A DNA stretch of 64,000 nucleotides from Staphylococcus lugdunensis (GCF_002901705.1 NZ_PPPV01000016.1:314982-378981); one strand, 5' to 3'; positions 37,542 to 47,369 are shown, numbered from the stretch's first letter. Notes: generated from the letters alone by a model not told the origin. Program-made: numbers and translations.

Positions 37542-38237
37542 TTATCGTTTTGATATTTCGGAATGCATTTGTTGCATTTTTGCTTCGACGTTTGTAATTT
37601 CATTGGCACATTCTGTTAGGCGGTCTTTGTAGTCTTCCGTATTTGCGTTATTTTTATAGCGTATTTTATGTTCTAAGCTTGCCCACATATCCATGCCAAT
37701 GGTTCTAATTTGAATCTCAACTGGTGTGATTTGGACACTATCTGATAAAAATACTGGAATTGTTACAACAAGATGTAAACTACGGTAACCATTTTCTTTA
37801 GGATGTTCAACATAATCTTTACGTTTTAATAATTCAACATCTTCTTGTTGTACAAGCATACGCTCAATCTCATAAATATCTTCTAAATAATTACAGACCA
37901 CACGAATGCCGGCGATATCCATGATATGTTCTTTCGCATTTTGTGCATTGACAGGCAATCCTTTGCGCTTAAGCTTTTTCACTAAACTACTCATTTCCTT
38001 TATACGACGTTCCATATGGTGAATTGGATTATGCTTATAAACATAATTAAAGTTATCATCTAAAATATCTAGCTTAGTACAAATTTCTTTTAGTGCAGAT
38101 GAATAAATATGATCTAATTCAACAAAGCCAATTAATGTATTAAAGGCTTCATCGCTATTTTTAAAATTGTTAATATTGCTATTAAATTCATGTCTTAAGT
38201 CTTCTATGTAAAGTGATGGCTTTCTTTCTACGTACAT
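37542..38237 (-). CDS. relP: Small alarmone synthetase
   Basis: 231 residues, synthetase domain only, with no hydrolase, TGS or ACT parts. Motifs: [53 protein letters not shown]. Makes (p)ppGpp from ATP and GDP/GTP. I assign RelP rather than RelQ from its isolation here among gnt and transporter genes, as I remember for S. aureus; RelQ is usually beside an NAD kinase gene. Transcription of relP responds to cell-wall stress in S. aureus. Confidence 0.88.
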   Translation of the reverse strand: MYVERKPSLYIEDLRHEFNSNINNFKNSDEAFNTLIGFVELDHIYSSALKEICTKLDILDDNFNYVYKHNPIHHMERRIKEMSSLVKKLKRKGLPVNAQNAKEHIMDIAGIRVVCNYLEDIYEIERMLVQQEDVELLKRKDYVEHPKENGYRSLHLVVTIPVFLSDSVQITPVEIQIRTIGMDMWASLEHKIRYKNNANTEDYKDRLTECANEITNVEAKMQQMHSEISKR

Positions 38238-38329
38238 ATTACTTCCTCCCGTCTTCGTTACATGTCTATTATAACGAATTTTGACTTAAACATAAGGAAT
38301 TAACACTGTTATCACTCACATCATTATAT

Positions 38330-38492
38330 AATTAAGGGAGCGGGACAGCATTCATTATGAATTCTTAGTCCCGCCCCGGCAAGATTGACTAGGATTGAAA
38401 AAAGCTTGGTATTAGCGTATTTTCAATCCAGTCAACTAATGCCAATATAGAACTCAGAGCCTGAAATATAATTATATCCCAGACTCTTAGTA
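38330..38492 (+). repeat. Intergenic repeat copy B
   Basis: Closely matches copy A (1068-1232): GGGAGCGGGACAG, GTCCCGCCCC, TTGACTAGGATTG, TTTTCAATCCAGTCAACTA, GCCAATATAGA and GAGCCTGAAATATAATTATA. TTGACTAGGATTG and CAATCCAGTCAA are inverted relative to each other, giving a long stem. Confidence 0.75.
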
Positions 38493-38495
38493 ATA

Positions 38496-38912
38496 TTATT
38501 GACTATTTTTCTTATGCGTGATTACGTGGGTATGTCGATTTTCTGCAATCTTTTGTGCACGTTCTACTGCTTGCTTTTTAGTATTATAAGTTGCTGTTGC
38601 CTGCTTTGCTCCTGATGTTTTAACTTTCCATTTTTCATCCTCAAAATATACATGAACGTTGTGATCATTTAGTTGTGGTTGCGCACTATTATCTTTCTCG
38701 TGTTGTGTAATATGTTTATGCTTTAGTTGCTCTAATTCTGATTCGGTTGCATCTTGATACCATTTTTCTGCTTGCTGTGTAGCAATTGGAATCACATCAT
38801 GCTCATCATAACCATCCTTGAGCATTGCATTTCCAATGTCAATCGCTTTTTTACGTTCAAGTTGCGCTAAATTCTTCCAAGAAGGCGGATAATCGCTCAT
38901 TGTCCAAGGCAT
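38496..38912 (-). CDS. DUF2188 domain protein
   Basis: 138 residues. The N-terminal half MPWTMSDYPPSWKNLAQLERKKAIDIGNAML resembles the ChaB-like or DUF2188-linked region; the C-terminal half (VHVYFEDEKWKVKTSGAKQATATYNTKKQAVERAQKIAEN) is a typical DUF2188 repeat. Soluble and highly charged. Function unknown. Lies between relP and the FUSC gene. Confidence 0.75.
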   Translation of the reverse strand: MPWTMSDYPPSWKNLAQLERKKAIDIGNAMLKDGYDEHDVIPIATQQAEKWYQDATESELEQLKHKHITQHEKDNSAQPQLNDHNVHVYFEDEKWKVKTSGAKQATATYNTKKQAVERAQKIAENRHTHVITHKKNSQ

Positions 38913-38978
38913 GATAACACTCCTTCAATAACACGTATTTAATTAATAACATACCCTATACGCCATGATATAAACCCA

Positions 38979-40919
38979 TCAGCCTTGTTGCGTAGCACTG
39001 CCATCTTCGGCATCCGAAATGTCTTTACGCTCAGCCAAACAATTGTTTTGTAGTTTCATCAAAGCCGATTTAATGTAGTTATATTGTGGTAAATCTGAAA
39101 GTGTATTTAAGGTTAACTGACTTTGAATATCGAAATGTTTCGCGATATTTTCAAATGTTACTAAATATTCTCCTAACTGTGTATCTGAAATGGTATAGCG
39201 CTGGTGATCAGCCATTGCGCGCATTAGCATAAAGTTGATTTCTTCTAACGCATAAATACTAGGATAGTAATAATTAATTACTTCTCTATTGCTAAAAATT
39301 TCACCACTTGCTGATTGATATACTTGAATCATATTCGACATTTTAACCGATAAATCCACACTTTCTGTACGTGTATACGCATCGTTGTCATAATAGTTTG
39401 CTGAAAATAAATAATGAAATACGCTAGCTTCTTTACGTACAACTTCTGCAATTGTATGAGGCAACATAGATGATGCCGTTTTACGATTTAATATTAAAAT
39501 TCCTACTATAGCAATAGTAATTCCGATAATAACATCCAATATGCGTGTATAGGCAATCTCCATCGATAAATTTCCTGAAGCTAAACCATTGAGTAAAATG
39601 ACCTGCGTGGTAATAAAAATAACGGCAAAAGCATAATTTGCACCTACAAAAGCTTCGGTCATAGCTGCAGCTGCCCCCATTAAAATAACGGCAATCATCG
39701 TATGAGGATGGAAATAAAGAATACCGGATAATAACAAAGCCCCAAGAATTGTTCCAATGCCACGAGCGAATGCACGGTCAAACATTCGAACAGTTGTCAT
39801 ACCAAGCATGACTGTATGAGCTGAAATTACAATCCAATATGACTTTTGAATATTAAATGCTAATGCCACGAAGATAGCAACTGCCATAACAAGCGCATAA
39901 ATACAAGTGTTTTTAAAAACAAATGAATCAAGTGTTAAATTCTGAATAATACGTTTACTGTATAGTGGTTGACGGACCTTGGCCTCATGTTCAAGTTGCG
40001 TGTCTTGAGCATGAACTAACGCATCTATTTTTAAAATATGCTGTTCTAAATTATCGAATGTATTATCAATATCGACAGTTTTTGACCATAATTGCTGCTT
40101 TTCTCCTTTGCTAGTAGCATTATGTACAATCATTTCAACCATTTGAATTAAGTCTTGTGGCAAAGGGCGCACTTGGTTCTCATGTAATTCAAGTAATTCT
40201 GAATAAATACCTTGTGCTGTAGTATGTAAGAGTAATAACTTTTGAAAACGCGCGCTATATTTATCATGACGATTAGCTGCTGATGTGATTAAAAGTTTAT
40301 CTGAATTATTAAAAGTTGCTACCGCAGATTGTGTTGCTTGTTTAAACGCATCGGGATTATCATAGTGATGCATTAAGTGTTGAATCATTTGGAAGTCCGC
40401 TTTAATTGCTTGGTCTTCAGGCTTTTCTTTGGTAAGACATATCGTAATTAAGACAACAATTGTTGCTAGTAATCCCCCAACTAACATTGCTAAACCTCTC
40501 ACCCAAAAACTAGCCGGATCGACAGGCAAGTTACTAGATAAGGCAAATGTTACGATAAAGAATGTTGATGATGGCCCAGCAATTTTTAAAGCATTAAACA
40601 TATAATACGGTATGACAGTAACAATAAGTAGTAAAAGCCCATACAACACAGGTTGTATAACAGTTAATGTGCCTAGCATCATACAGGTGGTAAAGGATAA
40701 AGAACAAACAATAACCGTTCTAATCATAGACTTTGCTGCACCTTTAAAAACATAAATATGAGATAATGTGCCTGTTGCCACCAGAACTCCAAGACTAAAG
40801 TAACCCATAAAGTAACCTATGAATGCTGGAATAATCATTAACAATCCTTGTCGTAAGCCTTTAAGATAATCTATTTTGTCTTTATTGATTTGGCTTAGCG
40901 ATGTGAATAATGAAGTCAC
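38979..40919 (-). CDS. FUSC/aromatic-acid-exporter-type membrane protein
   Basis: 646 residues in two repeated halves of about six membrane helices each (GLRQGLLMIIPAFIGYFMGYFSLGVLVATGTLSH; then NTCIYALVMAVAIFVALAFNIQKSYWIVISAHTVMLG, with RAFARGIGTILGALLL), separated and ended by cytoplasmic helical domains. This is the FUSC/ArAE layout of putative aromatic acid or fusaric acid exporters. Substrate unknown. The TTTATCTCTCC segment upstream gives GGAGAG as ribosome site. Confidence 0.8.
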   Translation of the reverse strand: MTSLFTSLSQINKDKIDYLKGLRQGLLMIIPAFIGYFMGYFSLGVLVATGTLSHIYVFKGAAKSMIRTVIVCSLSFTTCMMLGTLTVIQPVLYGLLLLIVTVIPYYMFNALKIAGPSSTFFIVTFALSSNLPVDPASFWVRGLAMLVGGLLATIVVLITICLTKEKPEDQAIKADFQMIQHLMHHYDNPDAFKQATQSAVATFNNSDKLLITSAANRHDKYSARFQKLLLLHTTAQGIYSELLELHENQVRPLPQDLIQMVEMIVHNATSKGEKQQLWSKTVDIDNTFDNLEQHILKIDALVHAQDTQLEHEAKVRQPLYSKRIIQNLTLDSFVFKNTCIYALVMAVAIFVALAFNIQKSYWIVISAHTVMLGMTTVRMFDRAFARGIGTILGALLLSGILYFHPHTMIAVILMGAAAAMTEAFVGANYAFAVIFITTQVILLNGLASGNLSMEIAYTRILDVIIGITIAIVGILILNRKTASSMLPHTIAEVVRKEASVFHYLFSANYYDNDAYTRTESVDLSVKMSNMIQVYQSASGEIFSNREVINYYYPSIYALEEINFMLMRAMADHQRYTISDTQLGEYLVTFENIAKHFDIQSQLTLNTLSDLPQYNYIKSALMKLQNNCLAERKDISDAEDGSATQQG

Positions 40920-41021
40920 CTTTATCTCTCCTTTCTATCAATAATTTGAAACAATCCTCTATGTCACAATATTTTCTATTCTACCATTAACTATAGTGCT
41001 ATGAGCAAGAGCTTTACACAT

Positions 41022-41056
41022 CAAAAACCCCTCTTCCATGATTGGAAAAGAGGTTA
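41022..41056 (-). terminator. Terminator after the ABM monooxygenase gene
   Basis: CCTCTTCC and GGAAAAGAGG pair; on the minus strand GGGGTTTTTG follows. Confidence 0.75.
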
Positions 41057-41186
41057 TTAAACGTGTAAACTTTACTGATGCTACTTATTGCACATGTGTT
41101 GTTAAAGCAATTTATTAAAACACACCACATTCTTTTCAAATATACACTAGAATAATCCAAACATCATACTTACTAGCATATTATTC

Positions 41187-41480
41187 TCATTTGACTTCTG
41201 CAACATCAATCACAGGTTGCTCGCTCACGTACTTGCCAATATTATCACTAAATACTTTAAAATGTGCAGATTTATTATGTGCATCTACGGCTTGTTGATT
41301 GCGATAATTTTCAACAACTACAAATGAGTTAGGTTCTGTAACATCCTCATAGTGATGATAAAATAAATTACCAGGCTCTTGTTGTGTGGCATCTACCAAA
41401 TCTTTCATTAGAGATAAATATGCCTCTCGATGTTCAACTGCTACTTTTAATTTAGCGTTAATAATAATCATCACATTCAC
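41187..41480 (-). CDS. ABM-domain putative quinol monooxygenase
   Basis: 97 residues, the usual length of antibiotic-biosynthesis-monooxygenase-like ferredoxin-fold proteins: IIINAKLKVAVEHREAYLSLMKDLVDATQQEPGNLFYHHYEDV, then FVVVENYRNQQAVDAHNKSAHFKVF. YgiN-like members act on quinols; no haem-binding pattern of IsdG is evident. Cytoplasmic dimer expected. Confidence 0.8.
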   Translation of the reverse strand: MNVMIIINAKLKVAVEHREAYLSLMKDLVDATQQEPGNLFYHHYEDVTEPNSFVVVENYRNQQAVDAHNKSAHFKVFSDNIGKYVSEQPVIDVAEVK

Positions 41481-41522
41481 TCCTTTAAAGTTATACTTTT
41501 ATTATAATCCTTCATGAATGAA

Positions 41523-41563
41523 ATAAACAGCTGAAGACTTTTTATCTTCAACTGTTTATTTCA
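41523..41563 (-). terminator. Terminator between the MFS transporter and ABM genes
   Basis: AATAAACAG...GAAGA pairs with TCTTC...CTGTTTATT. Confidence 0.75.
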
Positions 41564-41594
41564 AATATAGTAGAGATTTCCTCTAGTAATAAGT

Positions 41595-42869
41595 TTATTT
41601 TAAAGTTTTACTTTCGTCTTTAAGCAATGGTTTGTCTGGTGCTACAAAGAACCAAAGTATTACTGCAATTACTGCTGGAATAATAAGCAATTGGAAAGTC
41701 ATTGTCCATCCCAAAGAACTTACTAACGCACCTGCTAAGAATGGACTTACTAATGCACCGATATTGCCCCATAGGTTCATCCAACCTGATACAGTACCTG
41801 CAAAATTACGTCCAATATCATTAGCTGCTGCCCAACTCATTCCCATTGAAATACCCATACCACCAAGTCCTAATGATAACCAGAAAATAGTGACATATAG
41901 ATTTTCCGTATGCACGGCAAAGAAAATGGCTACAGCAAAAACAATAAATCCTACAATCGCAATCACACCTCTAGATACAAAACGTGATTGACCTGTACTT
42001 AAAATTTTATCTGAGATTGCACCCGCTGATAAAATGAGGAAGAACATAATTAACCAAGGCAATGAACTAATTGCCATATCTTTAAAAGCAACATGATATT
42101 GTTCAGTTAAATATGTAGGCAACCAAATTAAGAATAATGTAATGATAAATTGCACTACAAAGTATTGTCCTGCAATGGCATAGAAACTAAAACGACGGAA
42201 GAATTGTCCCCAAGGTGCTACTGATTTTGATGTTTGCACAATATCACGATTTTCCATAATAAAACGTTTTTCTGCTTCATTTACCATTTTATGCTGTTCT
42301 GGTAAATCTTTAGCGATAATTCCCCAAAGAATCGCAATTAATATACCTGCAGCACCAAAAATATAGAACACTGCCTCCCAGTTAAATGCATTAACAATGG
42401 CTATCGTTACAATGGGTGCGAGCACAGGGCCAAAATAAGAACCTGCAAGCAATGCACTTGAAGCACGACCTTTTTCTGTTTTAGAGAACCATGTCGAGTT
42501 AAAAACTGCATTTGATGGATACATTGGTGCTTCCCCAACACCAAATAAAAATCTTACAAAGTAAAGCAAGCCATGGTGCTTAATCATACCTGTAAAAATA
42601 GTAAAAGCACTCCACCATAATAATGCTATCGTAATCATTTTTCTTGGCCCAAATTTTTCGGCTAACATTCCTGAAGGTACCTGCATTAATGCATAACCTA
42701 ATGAGAAGAATGATGCTAATAACCCAAATTGCTTTTTGTCCATTCCTAAATCTGCCATCATTTGTGGCGCGATATAAGAAATATTTGAACGGTCCATGTA
42801 CGCAATGACACCAATAATAAAGAACGCGATTGCAAAGTACCAACGAACATTACTTCTTTTTTGAATCAT
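41595..42869 (-). CDS. MFS transporter, glucarate/galactonate (ACS) family
   Basis: 424 residues, 12 membrane helices. The start RSNVRWYFAIAFFIIGVIAYMDRSNISYIAPQMMADLGMDKKQFG is diagnostic of the anion:cation symporter group; also QVPSGMLAEKFGPRKMI and FGVGEAPMYPSNAVF. Members take up D-glucarate, D-galactonate and similar sugar acids. No catabolic genes for these are adjacent. A near-cre site lies 150 bp upstream. Confidence 0.85.
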   Translation of the reverse strand: MIQKRSNVRWYFAIAFFIIGVIAYMDRSNISYIAPQMMADLGMDKKQFGLLASFFSLGYALMQVPSGMLAEKFGPRKMITIALLWWSAFTIFTGMIKHHGLLYFVRFLFGVGEAPMYPSNAVFNSTWFSKTEKGRASSALLAGSYFGPVLAPIVTIAIVNAFNWEAVFYIFGAAGILIAILWGIIAKDLPEQHKMVNEAEKRFIMENRDIVQTSKSVAPWGQFFRRFSFYAIAGQYFVVQFIITLFLIWLPTYLTEQYHVAFKDMAISSLPWLIMFFLILSAGAISDKILSTGQSRFVSRGVIAIVGFIVFAVAIFFAVHTENLYVTIFWLSLGLGGMGISMGMSWAAANDIGRNFAGTVSGWMNLWGNIGALVSPFLAGALVSSLGWTMTFQLLIIPAVIAVILWFFVAPDKPLLKDESKTLK

Positions 42870-43345
42870 AACTTTTGTTACTCCTTAAATTTTGTCGTTT
42901 CTTAAATTGCTGTTGAAGAAGTTTCAAAAAAAGTCTGTCTAACGATGTTATATGACTCCCTTTTTAACACTGTCATCATAGACTTTTTAAGTTATTTTTT
43001 TATCATATTAGCAGATTGCGGAAGCGGTTTCAATATTAAATTCACATTTTTGTCAATTTTTTTATATTTTTTGCATATTCTTAGCCGTCACATCGGAATA
43101 ATTTGACTATTTTTATGTTAAATGCCCATAAAATCAGTGTCTCACCGAATTTTAACTAATTATTTAAATTTAATTTCTATAAACTTTAATGCATAAAACC
43201 AACAAATATACATCGAATTATTTGCAATAATTTGAATTACCTATTAAAACAATTAATATTTGTTATTTTGCCTTTATTCATGCACATTTAAGCATATATC
43301 TTTTATCAAAAACGTATCTCTATAAATTAAAAACAGTATTAAAAT
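42870..43345. other. AT-rich intergenic region between the MFS gene and the thi promoter
   Basis: No ORF or RNA gene that I can support. The half next to the MFS gene should hold its promoter and the cre-like site at 43019-43032; the rest is low-complexity A/T sequence. Confidence 0.5.
43019..43032 (-). promoter_or_regulatory. Possible cre site of the MFS gene
   Basis: CGGAAGCGGTTTCA departs from the cre consensus TGWAANCGNTNWCA at two positions. Confidence 0.45.
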
Positions 43346-43374
43346 TTGAATTCAGCCATATTCTTTTGTAGAAT
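43346..43374 (+). promoter_or_regulatory. Predicted promoter of the thiazole operon
   Basis: TTGAAT and TAGAAT at exactly 17 bp, about 30 bp ahead of the riboswitch. Confidence 0.65.
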
Positions 43375-43409
43375 GTAGTTAAATTAAACGCTAATAATCA
43401 TATAATCAT

Positions 43410-43504
43410 CCACTGGAAGTGCCTTTTATCTTAAGGCTGAGAGTAAAGAAGAGACTTTATAATTCCTGGAACCTGATCCAGACAGTACTGGCGTAGGGAA
43501 GTGG
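43410..43504 (+). promoter_or_regulatory. TPP riboswitch (THI box)
   Basis: The conserved GGCTGAGA (43435-43442) and CCTGATCCAGACAGTACTGGCGTAGGGAAG elements are present, the latter spanning 43472-43501. The closing stem P1 is CCACT (43410) with AGTGG (43500). Binds thiamine pyrophosphate and turns off the downstream thiazole genes. Confidence 0.95.
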
Positions 43505-43530
43505 CGAAGGATATAAAGTAACGATACTAT

Positions 43531-43564
43531 ACGCTATTCCCTACTTGGGTTTAGCGTTTTTTTA
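43531..43564 (+). terminator. Riboswitch expression-platform terminator
   Basis: ACGCTA pairs with TAGCGT, with inner CCC/GGG, then TTTTTTT. TTCCCTAC within it can pair with GTAGGGAA of the aptamer, giving the alternative fold expected of a transcriptional switch. Confidence 0.85.
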
Positions 43565-43578
43565 ATTTAAATGAGGTG

Positions 43579-44169
43579 ATGTTCATTTTCATTGCGATAA
43601 CAGAATATAAATTTTTAGACAACAACGATTTGCAGCACTTTCTTACTATCGAGCAGGACATAGATTTTTTACTTTTTAGAACTTCTATGTCTCAGAAGGA
43701 ATTACAGCACTTTATTCAACAGTTAATTTATCAGGGATTTCCAAAATCTAAGATGATGATACACAGTGATGTCAAGCTGTTAAATACATTGGGATTACAG
43801 AATATTCACTTCCGAGAAAATGATGCACAAGCATTTCATCTTAAGTCTAAATATCCTGACATACACGTATCTATGTCTACACATCATTTATCTTCGGTAA
43901 TCCGGGCTTATGAAGCGGAACTTGACGCGGTCTTTTTTGGGCATATTTTTCCTACACCTTCAAAACCCAATTTACCGCCACGTTCTCAAGTTGAAATCGA
44001 TTCGGTATTAGAAGTTCCCATCCCTGTATATGCAATTGGTGGTATAACAACGGATACTATCCGCAAACTATCTCCAAACTTTGCTGGAATATGTGCAATT
44101 TCTTTCTTTATGAAATCATCCGCTTCAGTTATTCATCAATTTCGAAAGGAGTGGCATCATCATGCATGA
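43579..44169 (+). CDS. tenI: TenI-like thiamine-phosphate-synthase family protein (thiazole tautomerase-like)
   Basis: 196 residues from ATG. ThiE/TenI barrel: LLFRTSMSQKELQHFI, VKLLNTLGLQNIHF, the phosphate/oxazole loop GHIFPTPSKPNLPPRS, PVYAIGGITTDTIRKL and AGICAISFFM. In B. subtilis TenI aromatises the thiazole made by ThiG. The context before thiO-S-G-F favours tautomerase over ThiE. The ATG is inside the strong ribosome site GAGGTGAT (43574-43581), so translation may instead start at ATT 43585 (giving xFIAITEYKF). Overlaps thiO by 8 nt. Confidence 0.85.
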   Translation: MFIFIAITEYKFLDNNDLQHFLTIEQDIDFLLFRTSMSQKELQHFIQQLIYQGFPKSKMMIHSDVKLLNTLGLQNIHFRENDAQAFHLKSKYPDIHVSMSTHHLSSVIRAYEAELDAVFFGHIFPTPSKPNLPPRSQVEIDSVLEVPIPVYAIGGITTDTIRKLSPNFAGICAISFFMKSSASVIHQFRKEWHHHA

Positions 44170-45277
44170 TGTACTAATTATTGGTTCAGGTGTCATCGGC
44201 ATGTCCATTGCACGTTCTTTAAGTGAAAGCCATTTGGATATTGCGATTGTTGATAGAGATGTTCCTGGCAAACATGCTTCTTATAAGGCAGGTGGAATGT
44301 TAGGCGCTCAAAATGAATTCACTTATGACAGCGCTCTATTTCGTCTCGCGCTTGAATCGCGAGCTATGTTTCCTGATTTAGCCGCAGACTTATTTCAAGA
44401 AACAGGTATCGACATTCAGTTTCAAAATTCTGGGTTAATTAAAGTAGCTAGCAGCAAAGATGATGTTAATCACTTAATGGCTCAGTATGAATTTTTAAAT
44501 GCACATGATTCAAGTGTCACTAAATTAAGCGATAACGCTTTAAAGCAACTTTCACATGGCACAATCAATCCTAGTCCATTATCAATTTATATCCCAAAAG
44601 ACGGACAAATTAATGCACATCATTACACACAAGCCTTATTAAAATCGATTTTAAAGCGTGATATTCATCGATACTATGAAACAGAAGTTACCAATATACG
44701 TAAAGATAATGGCTTTTATCAAGTTATGACAACAACCGGTACATTATATGCGCAAAAAGTAATTGTCGCAGGAGGTGCATGGTCATCAGAATTACTTGAA
44801 CATTATCATTTGCCACGTAAAGTTATCGGGGTAAAAGGTGAAGTTATTTTAGTCGAACATAATGACTTGAAACTTACCGAAACCGTTTTTATGACAAATG
44901 GTTGCTATATTGTACCTAAGAAACCTAACCGTTTCTTAATTGGTGCAACCAGCGACTTTGATAATTATTCTGTCGGCAATACCGATGATGGAATACATTG
45001 GTTACTTGAAAAGTCAAGCGAACGCATTCCAGCATTAGCGCACAGTAAAATCATTAAACAATGGTCTGGTGTGCGACCATACACTGAACAAGAACTACCG
45101 ATTATGGATCGCATTGATGATGGTCTATTTGCCATTACTGGTCACTACCGTAACGGTATTTTATTGTCACCTGTTATTGGCAGAGATATTGCAAATTGGT
45201 TGTTATCTGGTATCAAACCAGATATTTATAACACATTTTCAGCGACTAGGAGGGAAACATATGAAGTGCATGATTAA
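44162..45277 (+). CDS. thiO: Glycine oxidase
   Basis: 371 residues. FAD-binding start DVLIIGSGVIGMSIARSLSE, YKAGGMLGAQNEF, VIVAGGAWSSELL, VKGEVILVEH, IGATSDFD, and the end motif ITGHYRNGILLSPVIG. ThiO oxidises glycine to iminoglycine for ThiG. AAAGGAG precedes the ATG within tenI. Overlaps thiS by 17 nt. Confidence 0.93.
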   Translation: MHDVLIIGSGVIGMSIARSLSESHLDIAIVDRDVPGKHASYKAGGMLGAQNEFTYDSALFRLALESRAMFPDLAADLFQETGIDIQFQNSGLIKVASSKDDVNHLMAQYEFLNAHDSSVTKLSDNALKQLSHGTINPSPLSIYIPKDGQINAHHYTQALLKSILKRDIHRYYETEVTNIRKDNGFYQVMTTTGTLYAQKVIVAGGAWSSELLEHYHLPRKVIGVKGEVILVEHNDLKLTETVFMTNGCYIVPKKPNRFLIGATSDFDNYSVGNTDDGIHWLLEKSSERIPALAHSKIIKQWSGVRPYTEQELPIMDRIDDGLFAITGHYRNGILLSPVIGRDIANWLLSGIKPDIYNTFSATRRETYEVHD

Positions 45278-45461
45278 TGGTGACCCTTTCACATTTGACA
45301 AGGAACAGTCCATTCAAGATGTGTTACTTGCATTAGAATTAGATCCGAAACGTGTCATCGTTGAATATAATGACACTTTAATTAAACAAGATGACTACCA
45401 CAGTCACACGGTAAGACAAGACGATAAATTAGAATTACTAGAATTTGTTGGAGGCGGATAA
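45261..45461 (+). CDS. thiS: Sulfur carrier protein
   Basis: 66 residues, beta-grasp, ending in GlyGlyGly (LLEFVGGG), the tail that ThiF adenylates and converts to thiocarboxylate. ATG follows AGGAGGGAAACAT. A longer upstream frame overlaps thiO and is not used. Confidence 0.93.
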   Translation: MKCMINGDPFTFDKEQSIQDVLLALELDPKRVIVEYNDTLIKQDDYHSHTVRQDDKLELLEFVGGG

Positions 45462-45462
45462 T

Positions 45463-46230
45463 ATGTTTAAAATTGGCTCATTAGAATTAAAATCACGTTT
45501 ATTATTAGGCACAGGTAAATTTGACAATGAAGACATTCAAACCAAAGCGATTGAAGCGTCAGAAACAAATGTCTTAACTTTTGCGGTAAGACGCATGAAC
45601 TTATATGACAAAAATTTACCAAACCCACTTGCAAATATTAATCTCAAAGATTTTATTACATTCCCAAATACAGCTGGAGCAAAAACAGCGAAAGAAGCGA
45701 TTCGTATTGCTGAAATTGCTAATCATGCCGGTGTATGTGACATGATTAAAGTTGAAGTGATTGGTGATGATGAAACACTCTTACCCGATCCATTTGAAAC
45801 GTATGAAGCTTGTAAAGTATTGTTAGAAAAAGGCTATATCGTTTGCCCTTATATTTCTAATGATGTCGTCCTAGCAAAACGATTGGAAGAACTAGGTGTT
45901 CATGCGGTAATGCCGCTTGCTTCACCTATTGGTACAGGCCGAGGTATTAATAATCAGCTTAACTTAAGTTATATCATTAAAAATTCCAATGTTCCTGTAA
46001 TTGTTGATGCCGGCATTGGATCACCAAAAGATGCATGTCATGCTATGGAATTAGGGGCTGATGGTATCTTACTCAATACAGCTGTGTCAGGGGCAAAAGA
46101 CCCTGTAAAAATGGCAGAAGCAATGAAATTAGGTATCCAAGCAGGTCGCTTATCTTATGAGGCAGGACGTATTCCAGTTAAATATACTGCACAAGCATCT
46201 AGCCCAACTGAAGGACTCGGTTTCTTATAA
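45463..46230 (+). CDS. thiG: Thiazole synthase
   Basis: 255 residues. [68 protein letters not shown] and [36 protein letters not shown] are typical. The Schiff-base Lys is in MIKVEV. Condenses 1-deoxyxylulose-5-phosphate, iminoglycine and ThiS thiocarboxylate. GGAGGCGG precedes the ATG within the end of thiS. Confidence 0.95.
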   Translation: MFKIGSLELKSRLLLGTGKFDNEDIQTKAIEASETNVLTFAVRRMNLYDKNLPNPLANINLKDFITFPNTAGAKTAKEAIRIAEIANHAGVCDMIKVEVIGDDETLLPDPFETYEACKVLLEKGYIVCPYISNDVVLAKRLEELGVHAVMPLASPIGTGRGINNQLNLSYIIKNSNVPVIVDAGIGSPKDACHAMELGADGILLNTAVSGAKDPVKMAEAMKLGIQAGRLSYEAGRIPVKYTAQASSPTEGLGFL

Positions 46231-47228
46231 TGTCTCGTTATGAGCGACAAATACGTTTTGCCCCTTTTGGCGAACATGGACAAACTGCACTATCGCACGC
46301 GCAAATTTTAATTATGGGTGCTGGTGCGCTAGGCAGTCATGTTGCTGCACAACTAGCTCGTATGGGGGCACGAAATTTATATATTGTTGACATGGATATC
46401 ATTGAAACATCTAATTTGCATCGTCAATCACTCTATACTGAAGAAGACGCAGATAATATGCTACCTAAAGTAGAGGCTATCAAACAACATATTCAACACA
46501 TTAATAGTGAGGTTAATGTAACGACCTTCTATCAAGAAGTCGAGTCCTCAACGATAGAAGCATTATTGACAAGCGTGCAACCAGACATTGTGATTGACGG
46601 TATGGATCATTTTAAAATTCGTTATTTAATAAATGAAGTATGCCATAAATATCAAATTCCTTGGGTTTATGGTGCTGCGGTTGGCAGTAAAGGAACGGTG
46701 TATGGCATAGATTTTAAAGGTCCTTGTTTAAAATGCTTGCTACAATATATTCCTGAGACGGGTGAAAGTTGTGCAATAAATGGTGTTCTTCCACCTATCA
46801 TTTCACAAGTCGCAAGTTATGAAGTGATGGAAGCCGTTCGATACCTCATTGGTGTAGGCTTTTCAAAACAATTAATTACACTCGATGTATTCAACGTCTC
46901 ATATAAGGCTATGAACGTCGATGTATTACAAGATGATAACTGTCAAGTATGTGTGCAAGGCTATTATGAGATATTGGAAACCAAACAACAAACACATATC
47001 GAAAATTTATGTGGAAAAACATATTTATTTCGTTTCCAAACACACGCCTTTGACTATGCACATCATTTCCCAGGACATATCATTAAAGAAACACCTTTCG
47101 CTAAGATGATACACTATCAAAATTACCGCATGACACTGTTTCAAGATGGTCGTATGAACGTCTATGGCGTCACAAACAATGAAGAAGCGCAACAGTTATA
47201 CCATCAGTTCTTAAAAGCATTAAAATGA
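46230..47228 (+). CDS. thiF: ThiS adenylyltransferase
   Basis: 332 residues. E1/MoeB fold: SRYERQIRFAPFGEHGQ, nucleotide loop IMGAGALGSHVAAQLARMG, DxDxIExSNLHRQSL and the zinc pairs CLKC and CQVC. A C-terminal extension of about 80 residues follows the last Cys pair. Activates the ThiS C-terminus. Shares one base with the thiG stop. Last gene of the riboswitch-controlled operon; the hydroxyethylthiazole kinase, ThiE and ThiD genes are not here. Confidence 0.93.
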   Translation: MSRYERQIRFAPFGEHGQTALSHAQILIMGAGALGSHVAAQLARMGARNLYIVDMDIIETSNLHRQSLYTEEDADNMLPKVEAIKQHIQHINSEVNVTTFYQEVESSTIEALLTSVQPDIVIDGMDHFKIRYLINEVCHKYQIPWVYGAAVGSKGTVYGIDFKGPCLKCLLQYIPETGESCAINGVLPPIISQVASYEVMEAVRYLIGVGFSKQLITLDVFNVSYKAMNVDVLQDDNCQVCVQGYYEILETKQQTHIENLCGKTYLFRFQTHAFDYAHHFPGHIIKETPFAKMIHYQNYRMTLFQDGRMNVYGVTNNEEAQQLYHQFLKALK

Positions 47229-47273
47229 GTTAATAACTTCAAAACTATAGCTAAATAAATGATAAAGCAAGCA

Positions 47274-47317
47274 ATTCATAGTAAATTTGATTATAATGAA
47301 TTTACTATGAATTTTTT
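47274..47317 (+). terminator. Terminator of the thi operon
   Basis: ATTCATAGTAAATT pairs with AATTTACTATGAAT, followed by TTTTTTG. Confidence 0.88.
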
Positions 47318-47369
47318 GTTTGATATAACTAAAGTGGATTGTTAAATCTTAAAGGAGTTTACTGTCTTT

